DNA of 64,000 nt, taken from NCBI GenBank assembly GCA_036339585.1, contig JAYZAS010000018.1, positions 1 through 64,000 on the forward strand. The letters run 5' to 3'. Source of the DNA: Pseudomonadota bacterium. Lineage in GTDB: Bacteria > Pseudomonadota > Alphaproteobacteria > UBA8366. Under the pieces are notes generated by a model. The model had not been told where the DNA came from, did not search any database, and worked only from the letters and a program-made list of their open reading frames with translations. Both the position numbers and the translations under genes were made by a program. Positions 25,882-35,705 of this stretch are shown here, piece after piece; position 1 is the first letter of the stretch; every line of letters starts with the position of its first letter.

Positions 25882-27057
25882 TTAACCAGTGAATGCTTGA
25901 ATGCCAGTTTGAGCGCGACCAAGAATTAATGCATGAATATCTGCGGTTCCTTCTAAGGTATTGATGGCTTCCATGTTTCCTAAATGACGAATAATATGAT
26001 ACTCGTCAATGATACCGTTTCCGCCATGCATATCTCGACAGTGCCGAACCACCTCTAAAGCTTTCCCGGTCGAGTTGCGTTTTACAAGACTAATCATTTC
26101 CGGAGACGCTTTACTCTCATCCGCCAGTCGGCTAACACGAAGAACCGCCTGCAGACCAATAGAAATTTCAGTCTGCATATCCGCGAGTTTTCTTTGGATC
26201 ATCTGATTTGCGGCCAGCGGTCTGCCAAATTGTTTGCGATCAATGACGTATTGGCGCGTTGCCTGCCAACAAAATTCAGCGGCCCCAAGGGCTCCCCAAC
26301 AAATACCAAATCGTGCGTTATTTAAGCAAGTTAGGGGGGCGCCAAGCCCAGTCGCATTTGGCATACGATTTTCCTCAGGCACAAACACGTCGTCCATCAT
26401 TATAAAACCAGTTGGAGAGGCTCTAACGCCAAACTTACCCTCAATCTTTGGAGTTTCTAAACCCTTCATGCCCCGTTCAAGTATATAGCCACCGATACTG
26501 CCGCTATCATCCCGAGCCCAAACAATCAATAGATTAGCGATGGGTGAATGAGTTATCCAAACCTTTGTGCCATTCAATTTATAACCACCATCACAACTTT
26601 TTGCTCGGGTTTGCAGTGCTCCAGCATCCGACCCATGATCAGGTTCAGTCAGTCCAAAACAACCTATTAAGCTTCCCTCCCGCATACCCGGTAGAAACCG
26701 GTCTTTTTGCTCAGCAGATCCAAAATCATATATAGCAGACATCGCTAACCCAGTTTGCACTCCTACAGCGGACCGGAAAGCGGTATCAACTCTTTCGAGC
26801 TCCCGGCACGCCAAGCCGTAAGCGACGCGCCCAATACCAGCACAGCCGTAGTCCGGTATGGTCGCGCCGAGTATTCCTAGAGACCCGAATTCTTTCATTA
26901 TATCGGGGTCAAACGTTTCCTCTCTATTCCAGTCTAGAATACGGGGCATTAATTCAGCCTGTGCAAAACTAGCTATGGAGTCTCGAATTTGGCGTTCCTC
27001 TTCAGATAATTGGTCGTCCAAAAGAAGCGCATCATCCCATACAAATTTCTGTGCCAT
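25882..27057 (-). CDS. Glutaryl-CoA-dehydrogenase-like acyl-CoA dehydrogenase
   Basis: A 391-residue flavoprotein of the GcdH group. Its C-terminal signature [20 protein letters not shown] contains the catalytic glutamate (EGT) and the GcdH-type [25 protein letters not shown] and [13 protein letters not shown] are typical of the mid-domain. GcdH oxidises and decarboxylates glutaryl-CoA to crotonyl-CoA. Related enzymes (DcaA-type) act on adipyl-CoA without decarboxylation. The next genes upstream on the strand, a 3-oxoadipyl-CoA-thiolase-like and a hydroxyacyl-CoA dehydrogenase gene, favour a dicarboxylyl-CoA substrate. Which of the two is inference. Confidence 0.88.
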   Translation of the reverse strand: MAQKFVWDDALLLDDQLSEEERQIRDSIASFAQAELMPRILDWNREETFDPDIMKEFGSLGILGATIPDYGCAGIGRVAYGLACRELERVDTAFRSAVGVQTGLAMSAIYDFGSAEQKDRFLPGMREGSLIGCFGLTEPDHGSDAGALQTRAKSCDGGYKLNGTKVWITHSPIANLLIVWARDDSGSIGGYILERGMKGLETPKIEGKFGVRASPTGFIMMDDVFVPEENRMPNATGLGAPLTCLNNARFGICWGALGAAEFCWQATRQYVIDRKQFGRPLAANQMIQRKLADMQTEISIGLQAVLRVSRLADESKASPEMISLVKRNSTGKALEVVRHCRDMHGGNGIIDEYHIIRHLGNMEAINTLEGTADIHALILGRAQTGIQAFTG

Positions 27058-27165
27058 AATACCTTAATCCTTCAACCGAAAAGGAAGCCGTGCCTCAATA
27101 ATACTGAAGGTTGACCCCCTTATTGACTTTAAAGTCCGACTATTGAGGAAGTCCTACAATGTTTA

Positions 27166-28371
27166 TTAATTGCACCGCTCCATGATCATGGCTGCGCCCT
27201 GACCAACCCCAACGCAAAGGCTTACTAGCGCATATTTTCCATCCCGACGGTGCAACTCTCTTGCCGCCGTAAGAGCAATACGAGGACCGGAGGCACCCAA
27301 AGGATGACCAAGCGCTATTGCTCCGCCGTTTGGGTTCACCCGGCTATCATCAAGATCGAGGTTGAAGCCCCGCAAACAAGCCAGCACTTGTGCAGCGAAA
27401 GCTTCATTAATCTCAATTATATCCATGTCTTTCAGTTCTAGGCCAGCCCGCTGGAGAGCTTTCTGGGAAGCAGGCACTGGTCCAAAGCCCATTATGCGAG
27501 GCTCAACTCCAGCTGAAGCGCTCGCTAATATACGGGCAATAGGTTTCATGCCGGTTTGTTCCCCTAACTTCTGAGATCCAATAATCATAGCGACAGCTCC
27601 ATCATTTACGCCGGACGCATTGCCAGCTGTGGTAACTCCCCCCTTATTAAGCTCTCGCAATCTTGAAAGCCCATCCATAGTCGAACCACGACGCGGATGT
27701 TCATCATCACTTACTGTTATTTCCCCAATCTTCCGTCCGCCATCGTATGTTACTGAATCAATTTCATCCGCAAAAAAACCATCCTTTTCCGCCGCTTCAT
27801 ATTTGTTTTGTGAAGCAAGCGCAAATAAGTCAGCCTCCTCCCTAGTTATTTGAAACTCCTCAGCCAAGTTATCGGCTGTCTGGGGCATGCTATCATCCCC
27901 AAACTGATCGACTATTTTTTTATTAGGGAAGCGCGATCCAATAGTGCTATCAAAAACGTTAAACTGACGATTAAAGGCCGTATCTGCTTTCCCAACGACA
28001 AAGGGGGCTCGGCTCATGCTCTCCACACCACCAGCAATAAAGAAATCGCCTTCACCAGCTGTTATGGATTGAGCTGCCGTAGAAATGGCTGTAAGCCCGC
28101 TTGCGCAATTTCGCTGAAAAACAACACCTGGAGTTGTGGTAGGAAGGCCTGCTGATAGAGCTGCATGACGAGCTACACACCTAGAGTCTTCTCCGCCTTG
28201 ATTACCACAACCGACGTAAACATCATCAATATCATCTGGATTAACCGGATTTTCCTCAACAATGGTTTTTATAACACTTCCAAGCAGATCATCGGGGCGC
28301 ACACTCGAAAGCGAACCACTATAACGGCCAAATGGAGTTCGTTTACCGTCATAAATGTAAGCATCCAGCAT
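27166..28371 (-). CDS. Acetyl-CoA acyltransferase, 3-oxoadipyl-CoA-thiolase-like (PcaF/PaaJ type)
   Basis: A 401-residue thiolase. The nucleophile Cys89 is in QRNCASGL, the histidine in ALGHPLGASG near the C-terminus, and the second cysteine in SLCVGVGQGAAM. The insertion TIGSRFPNKKIVDQFGDDSMPQTA fits the form of 3-oxoadipyl-CoA thiolases, which release succinyl-CoA and acetyl-CoA. Its neighbours are a 3-hydroxyacyl-CoA dehydrogenase gene upstream (32-base gap) and the GcdH-like gene downstream, forming a beta-oxidation series on the same strand. A general 3-ketoacyl-CoA thiolase is the alternative. Confidence 0.88.
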   Translation of the reverse strand: MLDAYIYDGKRTPFGRYSGSLSSVRPDDLLGSVIKTIVEENPVNPDDIDDVYVGCGNQGGEDSRCVARHAALSAGLPTTTPGVVFQRNCASGLTAISTAAQSITAGEGDFFIAGGVESMSRAPFVVGKADTAFNRQFNVFDSTIGSRFPNKKIVDQFGDDSMPQTADNLAEEFQITREEADLFALASQNKYEAAEKDGFFADEIDSVTYDGGRKIGEITVSDDEHPRRGSTMDGLSRLRELNKGGVTTAGNASGVNDGAVAMIIGSQKLGEQTGMKPIARILASASAGVEPRIMGFGPVPASQKALQRAGLELKDMDIIEINEAFAAQVLACLRGFNLDLDDSRVNPNGGAIALGHPLGASGPRIALTAARELHRRDGKYALVSLCVGVGQGAAMIMERCN

Positions 28372-28403
28372 ATTATTTTCCTCTCTATAGGTATTTCAAA
28401 AAA

Positions 28404-29930
28404 TTAAATTTCTTTATCAAATAGCGATAGCCCGAGCATGGCGCGACGCCGAAGCCAGGGGCTTGGCCGATAACGCGGATCGCCATACGAGCTGTAAAGT
28501 CCTTCAAGAATTTTTAAAATATTCTTTGGTCCTAATGTTTCACCGAATGACAGCGGACCAGATGGATAATTCAATCCCAGCACTACTGCTTTGTCTATAT
28601 CCTCTGGCTCCGCTGTACCTAGCTGAGCGATCTGGCAGCCGATATTACAGATAGTAGCAAGCACACGTTGACAAACGAAAGCCGGGCAATCTCGTACAGC
28701 CGTAGCACCGACACCATCATTATTCAGCAATCCAAGAGCTCTATCACGATATTCAAGGCTTGTTGCTGGATTACTAACGACTGTGCGGTGCGTCCCAAGC
28801 CCAACAAGATAATCAACACCCAGTGTTCTGGTAGCATCCAACCCCTGCTCTACTGCCGCCTGGGTGACCTCTTGTCCAACAGGAGTAACTAGAATTAAAG
28901 CTCCGTCGGGTGGGGTATCGCCAGTGACTATTTTAGCACCGCACTTACTTGCAACATCGCTCAACGCAGCGTGCCCATCTGGCTCAGCTTTACTAATCCA
29001 AACCGGGCCACCATCGTACTCTGGAATGCTTGCCCTTTCGGGCTCCACCTTCTTTCCATTTTCGTAAACATAGTACCCACGACTTGTCTTTCGTCCAAGA
29101 ATACCGGCCTCCATTCGGGATTGCATGACCGGTGATGGCCTATACCTTGGTTCATCGAAAAATTGACGATATATCAATTCTGAAGCTGGGTGAGTGACAT
29201 CAAGACCTGTCAAATCCATTAATTCAAATGGCCCCATCCGGAAACCAGCGCCATCACGTAGAATTCGATCAAGTTCAACAAACTCACCTACGCATTCTGC
29301 CTGCAAATGCTGCGTCTCAACATTGTAGCCTCTACCTACCTGATTCACGAGAAAACCAGGCGCATCTTTTAGGCGGACGGGCTCTCGTGTCATTCTAGAT
29401 CCTAGAACCATTAACTGGTCGCCAACATACGGTTCTGTTAATACACCGTCGATCACCTCGACTAGTTTCATCAAAGGAACAGGGTTGAAAAAATGGAACC
29501 CGGCAATTCGTTCTGGCCTCTTGCATGCTGAGGCGATAGTTGTCACTGACAATGAAGAGGTATTTGTTGCGATTATAGTACTGTCTGATACGACATCTTC
29601 TATTTCAGCAAAAATTTTCTTTTTGATTTCTAAATTCTCAGTCGCTGCCTCAATGACTATCTCGCAATCACTCAAGTCTGATATGGCGCCAACCAACTCT
29701 ATACGCGAAACAGCATCCTGTCTGGCTTTTTCCTCCATACGCCCTTTTTCAACTGCCCTACCAAGCATATTATCAATAAACTTCAATGCTTCCTCGAGCT
29801 GCTCATTATTTATGTCAAAGACTTTGACTCGAATGCCGCCCACGCTGGCCACTTGGACTATTCCACGTCCCATAGCCCCAGCACCACAAACCCCAATTAA
29901 CAAATCTTCTTTGCTTGCATCCACAACCAA
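28404..29930 (-). CDS. 3-Hydroxyacyl-CoA dehydrogenase, PaaH-like
   Basis: At 508 residues it is longer than simple HADHs because the C-terminal 3HCDH domain is duplicated, as in PaaH (3-hydroxyadipyl-CoA dehydrogenase). The N-terminal NAD-binding motif is CGAGAMGRG; the active-site histidine is in GFHFFNPVP. DLTGLDVTHP and LNYPSGPLSFGETLG belong to the two C-terminal helical domains. It oxidises a 3-hydroxyacyl-CoA with NAD. The start is TTG at 29930 with GGGAGG about seven bases upstream; a GTG six bases later is possible. Strand and spacing place it first in the thiolase/GcdH-like operon. Confidence 0.87.
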   Translation of the reverse strand: MVVDASKEDLLIGVCGAGAMGRGIVQVASVGGIRVKVFDINNEQLEEALKFIDNMLGRAVEKGRMEEKARQDAVSRIELVGAISDLSDCEIVIEAATENLEIKKKIFAEIEDVVSDSTIIATNTSSLSVTTIASACKRPERIAGFHFFNPVPLMKLVEVIDGVLTEPYVGDQLMVLGSRMTREPVRLKDAPGFLVNQVGRGYNVETQHLQAECVGEFVELDRILRDGAGFRMGPFELMDLTGLDVTHPASELIYRQFFDEPRYRPSPVMQSRMEAGILGRKTSRGYYVYENGKKVEPERASIPEYDGGPVWISKAEPDGHAALSDVASKCGAKIVTGDTPPDGALILVTPVGQEVTQAAVEQGLDATRTLGVDYLVGLGTHRTVVSNPATSLEYRDRALGLLNNDGVGATAVRDCPAFVCQRVLATICNIGCQIAQLGTAEPEDIDKAVVLGLNYPSGPLSFGETLGPKNILKILEGLYSSYGDPRYRPSPWLRRRAMLGLSLFDKEI

Positions 29931-30380
29931 CGATAAACCCTCCCGAAAATGTCAACGGCGCGCTACGCGCACCGATGCTCTTCAGATCAAAATTATTACT
30001 CTTGTGTCTTACAGTCTGCATTATTGATCGAACTACCCTCACCGCGCAAGAGGTGAGATGTCGCATAAAAACTAGTAGGCTAAAAACCATCAAATCTATT
30101 TAAAAAAAAGCAGACGGTACCCTCTTTTGATGTAGCCATCAGCCTATTCTCAATGCAAGACTATGCCAACGTTGCAAAGACAATGTGACAGGCAAGAGGG
30201 TTATGCTACCCATCGACAAGTAATAATGGCAAGATCTCTAAATTTTTTACAAACCAGCATGCCCATGCTCTGTGGCATATCAAACACGTGTCTCTAATGG
30301 TGAAACTACACTCTTAACATAGTCCATTATACGATAATCGGACTGCCATTGGGCCCGGTTGAATAAGTGCATCAACCGGT
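29931..30380. other. 450-base intergenic region
   Basis: Between the two beta-oxidation operons. I see no ORF with a convincing ribosome-binding site, no tRNA and no T-tract terminator. A G+C hairpin GCGCG-CTA-CGCGC at 29958-29970 lies 28 bases before the downstream dehydrogenase start and may sit in its 5' untranslated region. The rest is ordinary mixed-composition sequence that probably holds the dehydrogenase promoter. Confidence 0.5.
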
Positions 30381-31544
30381 TTAATAGCTCTTAGGTAAAT
30401 CGAGTACCCGTTCGGCGATATGACTCAAAATAAGATGCGGTGTGACAGGTGCTATGCGACAAATAAGAACTTCGCGCAGCAAACGCTCAACGTGAAACTC
30501 CTTCGCATAGCCCATTCCACCGTGGCTCATTACCGCCCGTTCACAAGCGCGAAAACCTGCTTCACCTGCTAGATATTTGGCTGCATTCGCCTGCGCACCG
30601 CAATCTTGGCCATTATCATAAAGCCATGCTGCTTGCATTGTTACGAGCCAAGCCGCTTCCAATTCGCACCAACTCTCTGCAAGTGGATGCTGTATTGCTT
30701 GATTCTGACCTATTGGGCGATCAAACACAGTGCGTTCACCAGCATATTTCGCAGCCCGGGCAAGGGCAGAACGACCAATCCCTATACCCTCCGCAGCGAT
30801 TAAAATACGTTCCGGGTTAAGGCTATCAAGTAAATATCGGAAGCCTTTTCCCTCTTCCCCAATCCGGTCAGCCTCGGGCACCCTCAGAGCATCTATGAAA
30901 ACCGTATTAGAATCGACGGCTTTACGCCCCATTTTCGATATTTCCCTTACCTCGCAATATTCACGGTCCAAATCAGTATAAAAAAGGCTGAGCCCATCAA
31001 TAGGATTTACACAGTCCTCAATGGGAGAAGTTCTTGCTATAAGAAGAATTTTTGATGCATCTTGCGCAGTCGATGTCCATATTTTACGACCGCTGATTAA
31101 ATAAGTATCACCATCTTTTTCGGCTCGTGTTGTAATACGTTTAGTATCGAGTCCGACATCGGGCTCAGTAACACCAAAGCATGAGAGCCAATCACCTCTT
31201 ATTAACCCGGGTAACCATCGTGCTTTTTGCTCAGCACTGCCATGGACAACTATGGCATGAGGGCCAAAAATATTTATGTGGATTGCTGAGGCCGCACTCA
31301 TCGCGCCTGAATATGCCACTTCGTGCATTAATAATGCCGCCTCAGTTACACCTAGCCCAGCCCCCCCATATTCCTCTGGCATTGCAATACCAAGCCAGCC
31401 CGCTTTGGCCATTTCTTTGAAAAATCGGTCTGGAAATTTTCCACTTTCATCATGACGCAGCCAATAGTCGTCACCAAAGTCGCCACAAAGCTTAGCAACA
31501 CTCTCTTTTATTGCCTCTTGGTGATCGGATAATGAGAACTTCAT
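30381..31544 (-). CDS. Acyl-CoA dehydrogenase
   Basis: A 387-residue enzyme with FGVTEPDVGLDTKRI and KIWTSTAQDASKIL in the flavin-contacting mid-domain. The C-terminal position of the usual glutamate reads IAPVTPHLI, with proline. However, a glutamate occurs at the alternative helix-G position in SLNPERILI, so activity in the isovaleryl-CoA-dehydrogenase manner is likely. It ends with ERVLDLPKSY, typical of a marine/alphaproteobacterial branch. It is followed on the same strand by nothing closer than the large gap at 29931, and the aldehyde dehydrogenase gene lies 24 bases upstream, so these two form an operon. Confidence 0.88.
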   Translation of the reverse strand: MKFSLSDHQEAIKESVAKLCGDFGDDYWLRHDESGKFPDRFFKEMAKAGWLGIAMPEEYGGAGLGVTEAALLMHEVAYSGAMSAASAIHINIFGPHAIVVHGSAEQKARWLPGLIRGDWLSCFGVTEPDVGLDTKRITTRAEKDGDTYLISGRKIWTSTAQDASKILLIARTSPIEDCVNPIDGLSLFYTDLDREYCEVREISKMGRKAVDSNTVFIDALRVPEADRIGEEGKGFRYLLDSLNPERILIAAEGIGIGRSALARAAKYAGERTVFDRPIGQNQAIQHPLAESWCELEAAWLVTMQAAWLYDNGQDCGAQANAAKYLAGEAGFRACERAVMSHGGMGYAKEFHVERLLREVLICRIAPVTPHLILSHIAERVLDLPKSY

Positions 31545-31568
31545 TCTTCAGACCTTAGGAGTAATTCG

Positions 31569-33002
31569 CTACATGCCGGTTTGTGAAATAAATTTGTGAT
31601 GAAGATATACTTCTAGCCCCTCTGCACCACTCTCATACCCATAACCACTTTCCTTAACACCACTAAAAGGGGTCTCTGGCATCGAAATCATGAAATTATT
31701 TACCCCAACCATTCCTGTATCAAGTGCCTCTGCTAATTGATCCGCACGTTTTTGATCGGATGTGTAGCAATAAGATGCAAGTCCGTAGGGAAGCCGATTA
31801 GCACGTTCCACAACATCATCAAAGTCTTCGAATCTAGTTATCGGTGCTAAGGGCCCAAATGGCTCTTTTGACATTATCATGGCTTCTTCGGGTACATTGG
31901 CGAGAACCGTAGGTTCCCAAAAGTATCCCTGATTACCAATCCGATTACCGCCGGTCGTTATTTCCACGTTATGGTCCCGAGCATCTTGCATAAATTCTTC
32001 CATCGCAACTATTCGACGACCATTAGCCATTGGTCCCATCTGCGTTTTTGCGTCCATACCATTTCCCACCTGCATTGCGTTTGCCGCCTCTGTAAAACGA
32101 CTTACAAAATCATCGTACACCTTTTCATGCACATAAAAGCGAGTAGGCGAAATACAAACTTGGCCACTATTTCGGTATTTGAAGGGGACCATATGCTTAA
32201 TAACCGTATCTATATTTGCATCATCAAAAACCAATACAGGCGAATGCCCGCCTAGTTCAAATGTGCAACGCACCAGATGTTCGGCGGCAACCTTTGCGAG
32301 GTGTTTTCCTACAGGTATCGAGCCTGTGAAACTCATTTTTCTTATCCGACCTGAGCCTATCAGATGGCGGGACACATTATCGGGAACGCCAAACACTAAA
32401 TTCAACACCCCCGCGGGCACCCCTGCATCGACGAAGCATCGCACTATGGCAACACCTGAGCCTGGGGTCTCTTCGGAAGGTTTGATAATCACCGGGCATC
32501 CAGCAGCAAGACCGGCCGCAATCTTTCGCACGGGCAAAAGGGCCGGGAAATTCCACGGAGTGAGAGCTAAAGAGACTCCTACCGGCTCCGGCATAACCAT
32601 ACTGCGTTGCCCTTGAATTCTAGAAGGTATTAATCTTCCATATGCACGTTTTCCCTCTTCCGCGAACCATTCGGTAGTTTCAGAGGCGCTTTTCACTTCT
32701 CCGATAGAATCGCCAATCGGCTTCCCCTGCTCCTGTGTCATTATCTGGCCGATCTCTTGCTTACGTTCGTTGATAAGCCGCGCTGCTTCCTTTAAAATTA
32801 ATGCCCGATCCCAAGGAGACTTGGCCTTCCATTCCTCGAATGCACGCTCAGCGCTTTCTAGTGCCTGATCAAGATCAGCAATTGATGCATGAGGACACTG
32901 CGCAAGTACCTCTTCCGTTGCAGGATTTAGAACATCCTCGCTTTTCCCCTCACTGCCTTGTCGCCACTCACCGTCAATAAATAGTTCAAGTTTTTCATAC
33001 AT
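31569..33002 (-). CDS. NAD(P)-dependent succinate-semialdehyde-type aldehyde dehydrogenase
   Basis: A 477-residue aldehyde dehydrogenase. The catalytic cysteine is Cys283 in NSGQVCISP and the general base Glu249 in FELGGHSP. TPWNFPALLP (148-157) contains the conserved asparagine and IIKPSEETP the coenzyme lysine. Order and length fit GabD-like succinate-semialdehyde dehydrogenases, but adipate semialdehyde or other omega-oxoacids are possible given the neighbouring acyl-CoA genes. A 14-base palindrome lies 91 bases upstream of its start, probably controlling this operon. Confidence 0.85.
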   Translation of the reverse strand: MYEKLELFIDGEWRQGSEGKSEDVLNPATEEVLAQCPHASIADLDQALESAERAFEEWKAKSPWDRALILKEAARLINERKQEIGQIMTQEQGKPIGDSIGEVKSASETTEWFAEEGKRAYGRLIPSRIQGQRSMVMPEPVGVSLALTPWNFPALLPVRKIAAGLAAGCPVIIKPSEETPGSGVAIVRCFVDAGVPAGVLNLVFGVPDNVSRHLIGSGRIRKMSFTGSIPVGKHLAKVAAEHLVRCTFELGGHSPVLVFDDANIDTVIKHMVPFKYRNSGQVCISPTRFYVHEKVYDDFVSRFTEAANAMQVGNGMDAKTQMGPMANGRRIVAMEEFMQDARDHNVEITTGGNRIGNQGYFWEPTVLANVPEEAMIMSKEPFGPLAPITRFEDFDDVVERANRLPYGLASYCYTSDQKRADQLAEALDTGMVGVNNFMISMPETPFSGVKESGYGYESGAEGLEVYLHHKFISQTGM

Positions 33003-33092
33003 TCTGTAATTTCCTTTGTCGGGTAGTTACATGCGTCACTCAGGGCAATGCTGATAATTCGAATTCAAACATTATCAGAGCACTGCGTCCAG

Positions 33093-33106
33093 TGTTGACG
33101 TCAACA
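33093..33106. promoter_or_regulatory. Perfect 14-base palindrome (putative operator)
   Basis: TGTTGACGTCAACA is its own reverse complement. It lies in the 183-base gap between the SDR gene and the aldehyde dehydrogenase gene, 91 bases before the aldehyde dehydrogenase start. Such a site suits a dimeric regulator, for example of the GntR, LacI or TetR families. No regulator gene is visible nearby, so the protein is unknown. Confidence 0.5.
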
Positions 33107-33185
33107 TTTGAGGTAGGCCAAAATCTGAATAACGAGCTTCCACTTTTCAAACTCCTCATTGAACATGGTTTTATTTGCGTTAACC

Positions 33186-33926
33186 CTATTGATAATAAGA
33201 CCCACCATTAGCATGATAACATTGTCCGGTGATGTAGAATGAGCTCTCTGATGCTAACAGGAGCATTAAATTAGCAATAGTATCGCAATCTCCGGCTGTT
33301 TGAATTGGCTGACTTGGTAATACTTTCTTTCCGGCAGCCTGAAAATCGTCGCGCTCGACGTCTATATGGCCGGGCGCAATACAATTCGCTGTTATGTTGT
33401 GCTTGCCTAACTCGTTTGCGCACCCACGAGTAAAACCAACGATTGCAATTTTTGCCATACTTTTACCCGGATAATGGCCAATGTATGGGGAATGCCCAGA
33501 GAAATTTATGATACGCCCCCACTGTTTTTCAATCATGTGAGGCACTGAAGCACGGCACATAAAAAATGGCCCGTTGATATTAACCTCAATATTGCGATGC
33601 CAATTTTTTACATCCATTGTAAGTAAATCGCCCTCAGACCTAAAAACTGCATTGTTGACAAGAACATCCAACCTTCCAAATTTCTCTACTACCGCAGAAA
33701 TAAAATTATTACATTGGTCCTCCCGAGAAACATCAACCTTCATGGTAAGCACCTCAGCTCCTTTTTCTTCGCATCTCGATGCTACATCAGCTAGCTCTCG
33801 CATTTTTGAGCTTGTACAGATTGCCAGGTTGCAGCCCTCTTCGGCGAAAAGCTCAGCTGCCCTAGCACCGATATTACGGCTAGCACCGGTTATTATTACT
33901 GTTCGCCCCCTAAGTCCGGTCTTCAT
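33186..33926 (-). CDS. SDR-family oxidoreductase with altered YxxxK motif
   Basis: A 246-residue classical SDR. The coenzyme motif is TGASRNIG (13-20) and NNA is at 91-93. IINFSGHS contains the serine. Where classical members have YxxxK, aligned on SMAKIAIVGFTRG, the sequence is HYPGKSMAK: Lys159 is retained but the tyrosine position holds Lys155, while the nearest tyrosine, Tyr152, makes only YxxK. The catalytic tyrosine thus seems lost or shifted. It could be a non-redox SDR or use another residue. It is last before the unexplained 34-kb-mark lipoprotein gene and separated by 183 bases from the aldehyde dehydrogenase operon. Confidence 0.75.
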   Translation of the reverse strand: MKTGLRGRTVIITGASRNIGARAAELFAEEGCNLAICTSSKMRELADVASRCEEKGAEVLTMKVDVSREDQCNNFISAVVEKFGRLDVLVNNAVFRSEGDLLTMDVKNWHRNIEVNINGPFFMCRASVPHMIEKQWGRIINFSGHSPYIGHYPGKSMAKIAIVGFTRGCANELGKHNITANCIAPGHIDVERDDFQAAGKKVLPSQPIQTAGDCDTIANLMLLLASESSFYITGQCYHANGGSYYQ

Positions 33927-34212
33927 GAGATACCTCCTACGATTATTTTAAATTCAATTACATTTTGCTCACTGCATCCATGGATAGAGACTGTATCGAC
34001 CGATTGCGACTTAAAATAAATGCGACGATCGTGTGGGAGTACAAAAGCCTAAAATTGTTGAGGACTAATAAAATACTGTTGCTGTTTACAATCTATATAG
34101 AAACGCATTGAGTGGATCTTATTCCCACAACCTTCTCAAAATACATTCCTCTTACTAAAGTAAAACACTAATAACCTTCTTTCGATAACAGCGCATAATT
34201 CAAAATTTTTTT

Positions 34213-35571
34213 TCAAAGCTGATTTGCAACTGCGACCTCAACAGCAAATTTACGAGCATAATCCGCAAAGCCTATCTTAATTAAAGAAGCAATAATAGCT
34301 GCCACCTCAACAGGTGGAATTTGAATGAGCCTACGAGGCCCTAAAATATCTGCAACTATCTTCACTGTCTCCTCACGCTGATTTTCCTGTGCTACCTCTT
34401 CAATTTTTTTTATGTTGTCTGTAATACCATCTGAACGAACCTCATCCAAAACTTTTCCCCAGTCTTGCACCTGCAGCCTGATATTCAGAGCATCAAGCAT
34501 TGCATATGTAAGCTGAATTTTTCGTTCACGGAACTCATCCGCACGCGCAGCCTGAAACCACTTTCTGATCTCGTCGGTTTCTATACTACCAATGTGAGTG
34601 ACACCCGAAAGAACTTCCCATAACCAAAATCTTCTCATCACTTGACGCGCATCTGGGTCATTTGCTGTTATATTTTCAAGATAACGACGCCAATTCTTTG
34701 CCTTGCATGGTTGGCCCAAATAAAATTGGGCTTGACTGACCTCGTATCCAATCCAACGCAAAGCAAAAGATGCATTAAGTTTATTGATAAATGGGGCATA
34801 CACACCAAGTGTCATTTCATATAGCCCAACTGGACGAGCTAATTTAAAAGCAACCTTTATTACTTCAGCAATGGCTGTTGGCACCTCCTGCGCTGCAACA
34901 GCTCGGTATAGTAATGCACGTCGACGCGGTGAATTTTCCTCTAAAGCATCACTCAATGGCGCCTCTATTTCAGCCGGCTCAAAAGAGAATTCCAAATACA
35001 GATCACGTAACTGCTCAAACGACATTAAACCGGCCGAGGTAGCAATTTCAGCGGCCTTTAAATCACTAAGTGATTGGGTCTCAACTGGCCCTTCCAGATA
35101 CTGCCGTATTAATTTACTTAGGATCGGAGAGTAAATCTCAACTTCGTGCTTTTCAGCCGCCTCCTCTGGGGGAATCGCCGAAAACTGTTTACCTGGACTT
35201 GCAGTTTTATCACCAACGCTAGATGCCGACGGTAAAGAGAAATGGCCTTGATTATTTTTTAGGGCGATATCATCACATGGTTCAAACAACCTGAAATCTG
35301 ATGAAAAATTACTCTGTCCGCTTATCAAAGACGCTTCGATATTCTTTGCAACCGGCGCATTCATTGCTAATTGCTCACGCTCTTTATTTGTTTTGGTAAG
35401 TGGAATAGGAGCACCATCACGATTTTTCTGAAGCTGTGGTTGCGCAACTATAGATTTAGTATCGGACGGTGGGTCTTTACTAGAAAATAATGCGGGCGCA
35501 TCTGTTGCCGACTGACAGCCACCTACCATTGAAATAAAAACCATTGCACAGAATGTTAAGAAAATACGCAC
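34213..35571 (-). CDS. Lipoprotein of unknown function
   Basis: A 452-residue protein I do not recognise. The first 19 residues are a lipoprotein signal, MRIFLTFCAMVFISMVGGC, with the lipid-modified cysteine at 19. A low-complexity linker of about 100 residues follows. The remainder is predicted helical, with segments such as LIRQYLEGPVETQSL, LRDLYLEFSFEP and PRRRALLYRAVAAQEVPTAIAEVI that might be helical-hairpin repeats. No catalytic motif is visible. The start is GTG. The same-strand neighbour upstream is also unrecognised, so a shared envelope function is possible but unproven. Confidence 0.6.
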   Translation of the reverse strand: MRIFLTFCAMVFISMVGGCQSATDAPALFSSKDPPSDTKSIVAQPQLQKNRDGAPIPLTKTNKEREQLAMNAPVAKNIEASLISGQSNFSSDFRLFEPCDDIALKNNQGHFSLPSASSVGDKTASPGKQFSAIPPEEAAEKHEVEIYSPILSKLIRQYLEGPVETQSLSDLKAAEIATSAGLMSFEQLRDLYLEFSFEPAEIEAPLSDALEENSPRRRALLYRAVAAQEVPTAIAEVIKVAFKLARPVGLYEMTLGVYAPFINKLNASFALRWIGYEVSQAQFYLGQPCKAKNWRRYLENITANDPDARQVMRRFWLWEVLSGVTHIGSIETDEIRKWFQAARADEFRERKIQLTYAMLDALNIRLQVQDWGKVLDEVRSDGITDNIKKIEEVAQENQREETVKIVADILGPRRLIQIPPVEVAAIIASLIKIGFADYARKFAVEVAVANQL

Positions 35572-35705
35572 TATACCGTCCCTGAAAAATCCTTCGTCAC
35601 GTTACCCTTTCCGGACACAAATACGAACTTTTTTATAGCTATCGCCCGTATTTCGTATGCCAGGACCACATATTGACTTGCTACAGTGTAAAAAAAACCC
35701 AAGGG

